A DNA stretch of 64,000 nt, taken from Ardenticatenaceae bacterium (lineage in GTDB: Bacteria; Chloroflexota; Anaerolineae; Promineifilales; Promineifilaceae). This document shows, piece after piece, positions 58,236 to 64,000 of this stretch (position 1 is the first letter of the stretch; every line of letters begins with the position of its first letter). Location of the stretch: NCBI GenBank assembly GCA_020634455.1, contig JACKBQ010000001.1, positions 4,092,001 to 4,156,000 on the forward strand. The letters are read 5' to 3'. The position numbers were made by a program, and so were the translations under genes. Below the pieces are notes generated by a model. The model was not told the origin of the DNA. It saw nothing but the letters and a program-made list of their open reading frames with translations, and searched no databases.

Positions 58236-58303
58236 GTCATTCCCGCGCAGGCGGGAATCCATTTTTGAGTAACGGTGGATTCCCGTGAAAACGGGAATGA
58301 CAG
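58236..58303. repeat. dRS3-like ATTCCCG repeats, inverted pair
   Basis: ATTCCCGCGCAGGCGGGAAT (58239-58258) and ATTCCCGTGAAAACGGGAAT (58279-58298), each palindromic at the ends and flanked by GTC/TGACAG. They lie between the permease and the Fur-family gene. Confidence 0.8.
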
Positions 58304-58339
58304 GTAATCATCTGTTGTGCCCTGCGGCGAAGAAAAATT

Positions 58340-58777
58340 ATGGACGATAAGAGTTTAGAGACACGCTTAAACAATATCCAGGCCGCTTTGAAGCAAAAAG
58401 GGTACCGACTGACCAGCTCGCGCCAGAAGATTGTGCAATCGCTGCTAAGTTGTGGGGGGCACATCACCGCCGATGGTTTGCTGGAAGTGATTCATGAAAC
58501 GGACAAAACGGTGGGCCGGATGACAGTTTACCGTACGTTGGAGCTGCTTAGCGAGCTGGGTCTCATTCGCCCAGTGTACCAGGGCACTGGCGCGGCGCAT
58601 TACATTTTGCTAGATGGCGGACACCATCACCACCTGATCTGCTCAGGCTGTGATGCGGTGATTGAATTTGACGAGTGTGGCTTGCAAGATGTGGGAAAGT
58701 TGCTGGCGGAGCGGTTTAATTTTGCCATTGAAGGGCATTTGGTGGAGTTTTACGGCCGTTGCCACAACTGCCAGTAA
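58340..58777 (+). CDS. Fur-family metal regulator (Fur/Zur-like)
   Basis: A metal-dependent DNA-binding repressor of 145 residues. N-terminal winged helix (about 8-85; LKQKGYRLTSSRQKIVQSL, VGRMTVYRTLELLSELGLIRPV). The dimer/metal domain has HHHHLICSGCDAVIEFDEC (a His cluster and the CxxC structural zinc site) and a final CHNCQ that completes the Cys4 site. Position after the zinc/manganese transporter genes suggests Zur-like control of that operon. It is separated from the permease by a dRS3-like repeat. Confidence 0.93.
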   Translation: MDDKSLETRLNNIQAALKQKGYRLTSSRQKIVQSLLSCGGHITADGLLEVIHETDKTVGRMTVYRTLELLSELGLIRPVYQGTGAAHYILLDGGHHHHLICSGCDAVIEFDECGLQDVGKLLAERFNFAIEGHLVEFYGRCHNCQ

Positions 58778-58781
58778 ATTT

Positions 58782-58849
58782 ACCGCAGAGGACGCAGAGA
58801 GCGCGGAGAAAAATAAAAATCTCTGCGCCCTCCGCATCCTCAACGGTTA
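58782..58849. repeat. CCGCAGAGGACGCAGAG hairpin repeat
   Basis: Left arm ACCGCAGAGGACGCAGAGAG, loop AAAAATAAAAA, right arm CTCTGCGCCCTCCGCATCCTCAACGGT. It lies between the convergent Fur-family and SH3b genes and may end transcription of both. Confidence 0.75.
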
Positions 58850-58854
58850 GAAAG

Positions 58855-60510
58855 TTAATTTGTGATGGGCAGACTATTCAGCGTGATGGCTGTATCAATG
58901 TAGGCGACGTTCACCCAGCCCACGGTGCCATCGTTCAGGCGCACTTTCAGCCAGCTGGTGTCTGCATTACGACCCAGCAGCGCCACACCTTGATCCTGGT
59001 AAACAACGGCCGTTACGCCATATGTAATCCCTGGCCCGGTACGCACATTCAGAGCGGCCGTATCCACCAATCCTGAAGCCGACAACGTTTGTACATTTTC
59101 CACTGGTAAGCTGCTAATCGCTACGCTGGGGGTGAGCAACTCAGCGTTGATCCAGCCCTGTGTGCCGCTGCCTATCTGAATCTTCACCCAACTGCTGATG
59201 CTGTTGCGTGCCAGCATGGAAACGACCTGCCCCTGATTGGCAACCGTAACAATGCCATAGCCGATGCCCGGCCCAGAGCGCACGTTTGCCGCACCCGTGG
59301 AAACCGTTGCTGAGTTGGCGACGGGGACGGGCGTTGCGGGGTTGCTGGCAGGCGTGCTGCCATCCATGATGGGCAAATTGCCAATGGGAACGATTAGCTG
59401 GACGTACTGTGCCGCAATCCAGCCTTCCTGGCCATCGCTCAGGCGAACTTTTAGCCAAGTGCTGGCCGCGTTACGGCCAATGGCATTCACCTGCAAGCCC
59501 TGGTAAACGGAACCAGTGACCGGGTAATTTGTTCCGGGGCCTGAGCGTAAATTGAGCACGGCACCGGGGGCGACGGGCACGGGCGGCTCCGGTGCGGCCG
59601 GACTGTCGGCTAGCGGCAGGCTGCTAATGGCTACGCTGGGGGTAATGAGCGTTACGTTAACCCAACCTTCGGTGCCGTTGCCCAGGCGAATTTTGGCCCA
59701 ACTGCTGTTGGCGTTGCGGCCCAGCAGCATAACCGTTTGACCTTGGGAAACGGCCGTTAACACGCTATACGTCACCCCTGGCCCAGATCGCACATTGAGC
59801 GCTCCGGTAGCAACCAACGCCGTAGCAGAACTTGTTGGGGCTGTTGTTGAATCGGCCAGCGGCAGGCTGCTGATGCTGACGTTGGGGGTGATGTAGGCGC
59901 TGGCGGCATTCACCCAGCCTTGCGTGCCGTTGCTCAGGCGAATTTTGGCCCAGGTGCTGTCCGCGTTGCGGCCAATGAGGCTAACGATGTTGCCCTGGTA
60001 GACAACGGCGACGGCTGGGTAGGCCAGGCTGGGACCGCTGCGCACGTTGAGCGCCCCGGTGGCAATGGTGGCGGCTGCCCCGCTAACGGCCGTTGCCGTC
60101 GGCATTGGCGTGTTGGTGGGCTGTGCTGTGGCGCTGACAGTTGCCGTGGGGGTAGATGTGGCTGTGGTTGGTGTCGTTACGGGCAGCGTGTTGATGGCCA
60201 CACTGGGGGTAATGTAGGTGGCGCTGGCGTTCACCCAGCCGCGCACTGTAGCCGCCGTTTGGATGTAGGCCCAACTGCTATCTGCATTACGACCCAGCAG
60301 CGTGACGGTAGCCCCTTGATTGACCGTCGTAACGACGCTGTAGGTGATGCCTGGCCCAGACCGCACATTGAGTTGCCCCGTGGCAACTACGGCCGTTGCC
60401 GTTTGGACATTGGTTTGCCTGGCGAAAACCTGGCTCGTCAAGAACAACATTGAGAAGGCAATTAAGACGAAGAACCATTTTTTACCCAGATTGTTAGCCA
60501 ATCGGTTCAT
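58855..60510 (-). CDS. Secreted protein with six bacterial SH3 (SH3b) repeats
   Basis: A protein of 551 residues with a signal peptide (about 10-31) and six SH3_3-type domains. Each opens with a variant of ALNVRSGPGxxYxV (LNVRSGPGITY, LNVRSGPSLAY, LNVRSGPGVTY, LNLRSGPGTNY, ANVRSGPGIGY, LNVRTGPGITY), continues with GxxVxLLGRNADSSWxKIRL, and ends in GWVNA. Linkers of the type TPSVAISSLPL follow each domain. There is no catalytic domain. SH3b domains bind peptidoglycan or other surface polymers, so it is probably a cell-wall-associated structural or adhesive protein. The repeat number suggests growth by duplication within the gene. Confidence 0.93.
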   Translation of the reverse strand: MNRLANNLGKKWFFVLIAFSMLFLTSQVFARQTNVQTATAVVATGQLNVRSGPGITYSVVTTVNQGATVTLLGRNADSSWAYIQTAATVRGWVNASATYITPSVAINTLPVTTPTTATSTPTATVSATAQPTNTPMPTATAVSGAAATIATGALNVRSGPSLAYPAVAVVYQGNIVSLIGRNADSTWAKIRLSNGTQGWVNAASAYITPNVSISSLPLADSTTAPTSSATALVATGALNVRSGPGVTYSVLTAVSQGQTVMLLGRNANSSWAKIRLGNGTEGWVNVTLITPSVAISSLPLADSPAAPEPPVPVAPGAVLNLRSGPGTNYPVTGSVYQGLQVNAIGRNAASTWLKVRLSDGQEGWIAAQYVQLIVPIGNLPIMDGSTPASNPATPVPVANSATVSTGAANVRSGPGIGYGIVTVANQGQVVSMLARNSISSWVKIQIGSGTQGWINAELLTPSVAISSLPVENVQTLSASGLVDTAALNVRTGPGITYGVTAVVYQDQGVALLGRNADTSWLKVRLNDGTVGWVNVAYIDTAITLNSLPITN

Positions 60511-60641
60511 AGTTGTCCTCCTTGAGGTGACATAACGTTCGACAACAGTATAGACCAGAACCCCTCATAGCCGCAAGAGCAAGATTTTGACTGCATCAAT
60601 TATTTTCGCAAAACCGCTTGCCCCCCGGTATAATCGCCGGT

Positions 60642-60676
60642 GGGTTTTCGGTAGAAACCCAAATGGATCATGAGGA
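60642..60676 (+). promoter_or_regulatory. Leader hairpin and ribosome site of the B12-subunit gene
   Basis: A GGGTTT/AAACCC hairpin (60642-60660) downstream of a TATAAT box (60629-60634) is followed by a GAGGAG ribosome site (about 60671-60676) 9 bases before the ATG. The leader is far too short for a cobalamin riboswitch. Confidence 0.5.
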
Positions 60677-60685
60677 GCAAAATCT

Positions 60686-61105
60686 ATGGAACAGCCCACT
60701 CCCCGTATTTTAATTGCCAAGCCCGGTTTAGATGGTCATGACCGTGGCGCAAAAGTGGTTGCCCGTGCCTTGCGTGACGCAGGTATGGAAGTCATTTACA
60801 CGGGTTTGCGCCAGACGCCAGAGATGGTAGTGGAAGCGGCTTTGCAAGAGGATGCCGATGCCATCGGCTTGAGCATCTTATCTGGGGCGCATATGCCGCT
60901 GGTAAAACGTATTCTTGAATTGATGCATGAGCAGGAGATGCAGGATGTCCCCCTCTTTTTAGGCGGCATCATTCCAAATGAGGATGTGCCCGTGCTTCGA
61001 GAGTTGGGCGTAACCGGTATCTTCGGCCCTGGTGCCAACATGAACGAAATTATTGAGTTTATTTGGCAAGCCGTGGGGCAAAATTCAGCCGGGGCTGCGG
61101 CGTGA
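60686..61105 (+). CDS. Cobalamin-binding subunit of a methylmalonyl-CoA mutase-type enzyme
   Basis: A protein of 139 residues consisting of just the B12-binding Rossmann domain. The DxHxxG signature GLDGHDRGAKVVARAL holds the cobalt-ligating His, and SILSGAH and GVTGIFGPGANMNEII are the other cofactor contacts. Close relatives are the C-terminal domains of methylmalonyl-CoA, isobutyryl-CoA or ethylmalonyl-CoA mutases; stand-alone versions pair with a separate catalytic subunit. That large subunit is not in the window. The stop overlaps the meaB start by 4 bases (GTGA). Confidence 0.94.
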   Translation: MEQPTPRILIAKPGLDGHDRGAKVVARALRDAGMEVIYTGLRQTPEMVVEAALQEDADAIGLSILSGAHMPLVKRILELMHEQEMQDVPLFLGGIIPNEDVPVLRELGVTGIFGPGANMNEIIEFIWQAVGQNSAGAAA

Positions 61106-62097
61106 AAGAGTTGCTGGAGTCGGCGCGGCGGGGCAAGATTCGGGCGATTGCCCGGTTGATCACCCAGGTAGAAAACAGTCCTGCGGCAGCCGAGCAGGCG
61201 GTGCAGGCGCTCTATCCCCATACTGGTAAAGCTCACATCGTTGGTATTACCGGCTCGCCTGGCGCTGGCAAAAGTACGGTGGTAAACGCGCTGGTCAAAA
61301 TGCTGCGTCAGCAGGAGGCACGAGTTGGCATTGTGGCGGTGGACCCTAGCAGCCCGTTCACCGGGGGCGCTTTGTTGGGCGACCGGGTGCGTATGCGGGA
61401 TTTGTCCGGCGACCCCGGTATTTTTATTCGCAGTATGGCCTCGCGGGGCAGCCTGGGTGGCTTGGCGCAAGCTACGGCTTCGGTTGTTAAGGTGCTGGAT
61501 GCAGCGGGGTATGATTTTATTTTGGTGGAAACGGTAGGTGCAGGGCAGGCGGAGGTGGATATTGCCAATGCGGCTCACACGACGGTGGTGGTGGAAGCGC
61601 CAGGTATGGGGGATGAGATCCAATCTATCAAAGCTGGCATTTTGGAAATTGCGGATATTTTGGTGGTGAACAAGGTGGATCGCCCTGGGGCAGACCGGAC
61701 AGTGCGCTCTTTGAAGATGATGCTGCATTTGGGGCCTGTGGGTGGTACGCGGCGAAGCGGCCGTATTTCTGCCAACAATGTTCAGGAAAATTCAGGAGGC
61801 TGGGACATTCCCGTGATCGAGACGATTGCCACGGAGGGCAAAGGCATGGCCGAACTGGCGGCTACGCTGGGGCGGCACATGGCCCATTTGCGCCAAAGTG
61901 GCGAGTGGCTTCAGCGGGAGCGGGATCGGAGCTGGCGAGAGATCGAGATGCTGCTGCAACGTCGGTTTATGCACCAGTTTCAGGCGCAGGTTCCTTTAGA
62001 GATGCGAGAGGGTTTGTTAACGGCCGTTGCCGAGCGAGCAGTTGATCCGTATACGGCCGTTAATCAATTATTGGCAAAATCAGATGAAAATATGTAA
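61102..62097 (+). CDS. meaB: MeaB/ArgK-family G-protein chaperone of B12-dependent mutases
   Basis: A P-loop GTPase of about 331 residues that guards and reloads adenosylcobalamin in acyl-CoA mutases. Start GTG 61102 inside the previous stop; a start at 61063 would overlap the B12 gene out of frame and is rejected. Walker A GSPGAGKSTVVNALV, then VDPSSPFTGGALLGDRVRM (the family's hallmark), FIRSMASRGSLGGLA, FILVETVGAGQAEVDI, and NKxD in VVNKVDRPGAD. C-terminal dimerisation arm at about 270-330. The pairing with the B12 subunit marks a propionyl/methylmalonyl-type branch of metabolism. Confidence 0.95.
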   Translation: MKELLESARRGKIRAIARLITQVENSPAAAEQAVQALYPHTGKAHIVGITGSPGAGKSTVVNALVKMLRQQEARVGIVAVDPSSPFTGGALLGDRVRMRDLSGDPGIFIRSMASRGSLGGLAQATASVVKVLDAAGYDFILVETVGAGQAEVDIANAAHTTVVVEAPGMGDEIQSIKAGILEIADILVVNKVDRPGADRTVRSLKMMLHLGPVGGTRRSGRISANNVQENSGGWDIPVIETIATEGKGMAELAATLGRHMAHLRQSGEWLQRERDRSWREIEMLLQRRFMHQFQAQVPLEMREGLLTAVAERAVDPYTAVNQLLAKSDENM

Positions 62098-62115
62098 AGG
62101 TAGAAGAATTCGTTC

Positions 62116-63063
62116 ATGATGGCATACGGAGATATTAAACTGTTTGCCGGGTCTGGTTGTCCAGAACTGGCACAGCGCATTGCAGATTATATAAACATTC
62201 CCCTCAGCAGCTGGGACATTGTGGAATTCCCCAATGAAAACCTGTTTGTAAAGTTACATGGCAGTGTTCGGGGGCAAGATGTGTACCTGATTCAAAGCCA
62301 TTCTAGGCCAGTACACCGCAACATCATGGAAACCCTCATCGCCATTGATTGCCTAAAGCGGGACTCGGCGTCGCGAATTACAGTGGTAGTGCCCTACATG
62401 GCGTACTCGCAAAGCGACAAGAAGGATCAGCCTCGCGTTCCCATCTCTGCCCGGTTGCTGGCCGACATGATTGAAGTTGCTGGGGCCGATCGCTGGATGA
62501 CGATTGACCTTCATGCCCAACAAATCCAGGGATTCTACAAAATCCCGGGTGACTCTCTGACGGCTTTTCACATTTTGGTGAATTACTTTCTTAAAAAGAA
62601 GCTAGATGCCGTCGTTGTTACCCCTGACCTTGGGTTTGCCAAGCGGGGGCGCAACTTTGCGGCAGAGCTAAATTTGCCCCTTGCGTTTGTGGAAAAACGG
62701 CGGTTCGGCAATCAAAATGAAAGAGAAGCTTTGTCACTGATAGGTAACGTGACGGACAAAGATGTCATTATTGTGGATGATTTGGTGGATACAGCCGGAT
62801 CGATGAGAGAGGCAGTTCAGCTGGTAAAATCAATGGGGGCGAAAGATGTGTATGTTCTTTTTACCCATCCAGTGCTTTCAGACCCTGCCACGGAGCGTTT
62901 GGCCAGCCTGGGAATTAAAGAGATTGTGACAACCGATACGATACCGATTCCTCCGGAAAAGATGCTGCCCAATATTACGGTATTATCTGTGGCGGAGCTG
63001 TTGGGAGAAGTGATTTTGCGTTCGCATGAGGGGCGCAGCGTGGGTGAATTGTTTAACGAGTAG
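62116..63063 (+). CDS. prs: Ribose-phosphate pyrophosphokinase
   Basis: Makes PRPP from ribose 5-phosphate and ATP for nucleotide, His and Trp synthesis. It has 315 residues, the normal length. Visible are GSGCPELAQRIADYI, FPNENLFVKLHGSVRGQDVYLIQS, the ATP-loop region VVPYMAYSQSDKKDQPRVPISARLLADMIEVAG, the metal site MTIDLHAQQIQGF, and the PRPP loop DVIIVDDLVDTAGSM. It lies 18 bases after meaB. No ACGGCCGT copy is present in this gene, unlike most neighbours. Confidence 0.96.
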   Translation: MMAYGDIKLFAGSGCPELAQRIADYINIPLSSWDIVEFPNENLFVKLHGSVRGQDVYLIQSHSRPVHRNIMETLIAIDCLKRDSASRITVVVPYMAYSQSDKKDQPRVPISARLLADMIEVAGADRWMTIDLHAQQIQGFYKIPGDSLTAFHILVNYFLKKKLDAVVVTPDLGFAKRGRNFAAELNLPLAFVEKRRFGNQNEREALSLIGNVTDKDVIIVDDLVDTAGSMREAVQLVKSMGAKDVYVLFTHPVLSDPATERLASLGIKEIVTTDTIPIPPEKMLPNITVLSVAELLGEVILRSHEGRSVGELFNE

Positions 63064-63181
63064 GTGTGGGCGTGAGGTGGAGAGGGTGAAACGGCCGTTT
63101 CTACTCTAACAAAAAATTAAGGCAACTCTGTTACACTACGCCTCTTTTGTATGAAAATTAAATTTAAGTAGAAGTGGGCTT

Positions 63182-64000
63182 ATGTTCAAAAAACTAGTTT
63201 CCAAAATAGTTGGTGATCCCAACAAAAAAATTATTAACGATCTGAAACCGCTTGTAGATGAAGTGGCGGCCCTGGAGTCACAGGTTCAGCAATATTCAGT
63301 GGATGAACTGCGGGCAAAAACGGCCGAACTTAAAGAGCGCTATGCCGCCGGGGAAACGTTAGACGACCTGTTGGTAGAAGCGTTTGCCCTCGTTCGCGAA
63401 GCATCCGTGCGTACTACCGGCCTGCGCCACTATGATGTGCAAATCATGGGTGGCCTTTTGCTCCACCAGGGAGAAGTGGTCGAGATGCGGACGGGTGAAG
63501 GTAAAACCCTGGTAGGAACCCTGCCCCTCTTCCTCAATGCACTCACCGGGCGTGGCGTACATCTGGTTACGGTAAATGAATATCTCGCTCGTCGTGATGG
63601 CGGCTGGATGGGCAAAATCTTTCATCTGCTTGGCTTAAACGTCGGCTGTATTGGTCCCCAGAAATTCTCGGCGCTGTACGACCCCGACTATGTGAACCCT
63701 GGCGCAGAACTGGAAGATGAGCGTCTGGTTCATTGGCGACCCACCACCCGCAAACAAGCCTATTTGGCGGACATCACCTACGGCATCAGCAGCGAATTTG
63801 GCTTTGATTACCTGCGCGACAACATGGCCACCAGCCGCGACAAGCTGGTACAGCGCGATCTTGTTTTTGCCATTATTGATGAGGTGGACAACGTCCTCAT
63901 AGATGAAGCCCGGACGCCGCTGATCATTTCTGGGCCGGCCGACCGCTCTGGCAAGGAGTACAGTCGTTTTGCCGATTATGTCCGTCGCCTGCGTAAAAAT
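63182..64000 (+). CDS. secA: Protein translocase ATPase SecA (3' end outside window)
   Basis: The first 273 residues of the Sec motor ATPase. Visible are MFKKLVSKIVGDPNKKIIN, the N-terminal helix with LRAKTAELKERY, REASVRTTGLRHYDVQIMGGLLLHQGEVVEMRTGEGKTL (Walker A GEGKT), TVNEYLARRDGGWM, ADITYGISSEFGFDYLRDNM and Walker B DEVDNVLIDEARTPLIISG. Between LNVGCIG and RKQAYLADITYG lies a stretch of about 30 residues (PQKFSALYDPDYVNPGAELE...) where E. coli SecA has only a short loop. The gene is 118 bases downstream of prs. Confidence 0.96.
   Translation, partial: MFKKLVSKIVGDPNKKIINDLKPLVDEVAALESQVQQYSVDELRAKTAELKERYAAGETLDDLLVEAFALVREASVRTTGLRHYDVQIMGGLLLHQGEVVEMRTGEGKTLVGTLPLFLNALTGRGVHLVTVNEYLARRDGGWMGKIFHLLGLNVGCIGPQKFSALYDPDYVNPGAELEDERLVHWRPTTRKQAYLADITYGISSEFGFDYLRDNMATSRDKLVQRDLVFAIIDEVDNVLIDEARTPLIISGPADRSGKEYSRFADYVRRLRKN

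Larger units (their letters stand above)
88..63098. repeat. Highly iterated palindrome ACGGCCGT (about 120 copies)
   Basis: Hand counting gives about 120 exact ACGGCCGT octamers and about 155 CGGCCG hexamers across the window. About 1 octamer and 15-25 hexamers would be expected by chance. The preferred ten-base form is AACGGCCGTT. First exact copy 88-95, last 63091-63098. Copies are strand-symmetric, lie mostly within genes in all three frames, and are nearly evenly spread. The longest gap I noticed is about 2.5 kb (28533-31050, within the ABC transporter operon). Confidence 0.92.

Noticed and set aside
35012..58849. CRISPR array
   Set aside because: The repeated units are isolated hairpins or short heptamer runs with no regular spacers, and no cas gene is present.
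60535..60685. Cobalamin riboswitch before the B12-subunit gene
   Set aside because: The leader is only about 50 bases after the TATAAT box and has one small hairpin; no B12-box-like sequence is seen.

Overview
This 64 kb window is a piece of a bacterial chromosome with moderate to slightly high GC. The gene content points to Chloroflexota (Anaerolineae/Caldilineae/Ardenticatenia-like). The clues are many-domain hybrid histidine kinases, Thr/Pro-rich secreted lipoproteins, a DUF3048 lipoprotein, a SecA with a lineage-type insertion, MeaB plus a stand-alone B12 subunit, and an archaellum locus of the kind I recall being reported from this phylum. The assignment rests on gene content alone; no rRNA gene is present.

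Layout. 1-4202: two sensor kinases (+). 4305-12260: a complete archaellum-type motility operon on the minus strand. Its transcription order is archaellin (arlB), arlD/E-like, two arlF/arlG-like stator proteins, arlH, arlI, arlJ, an unknown one-helix membrane protein, and a prepilin/archaellin peptidase. 12565-18392: a four-gene two-component cluster (OmpR-type regulator, REC-kinase, PAS protein, very large hybrid kinase). 18796-21782: a PilN/PilO-like pair with extracellular add-on domains. 21856-25021: a protein of unknown function, a degenerate methylaspartate ammonia-lyase homologue and a CBS-ACT protein. 25105-31317: an oligopeptide/nickel-type ABC transporter. 33244-46964: a surface-glycan island (two Wzy-like ligases, glycosyltransferases, a radical SAM/B12 enzyme, methyltransferases, a flippase, an SGNH hydrolase), interrupted by a VapBC-type toxin-antitoxin pair and a nucleoside phosphorylase. 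47061-49338: lysA, a pentapeptide-repeat protein and tRNA-Thr(CGT). 49611-54526: a Ser/Thr kinase fused to a peptidase-like domain, an M14 peptidase and a VWA lipoprotein. 54782-56183: greA, a universal stress protein and a very basic 54-residue protein missed by length-limited gene finding. 56413-58777: a Zn/Mn ABC transporter with a Fur-family regulator. 58855-64000: an SH3b-repeat secreted protein, B12 subunit/meaB, prs and the start of secA.

Two signals stand out. First, the whole archaellum machine (filament, stator, ATPase, platform, peptidase) lies in one bacterial operon in the euryarchaeal gene order, next to a dense sensory-kinase cluster. Second, the octamer ACGGCCGT occurs about 120 times by hand count (its CGGCCG core about 155 times), roughly once per 0.5 kb and mostly inside genes. 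It is a highly iterated palindrome comparable to HIP1 of cyanobacteria and shapes the proteome by planting TAV, NGR/DGR and ERP tripeptides. The archaellum genes carry it too, which argues against very recent transfer. On top of this lie several families of short hairpin repeats, some inserted in frame inside genes (lysA, a Wzy-like ligase, a methyltransferase).
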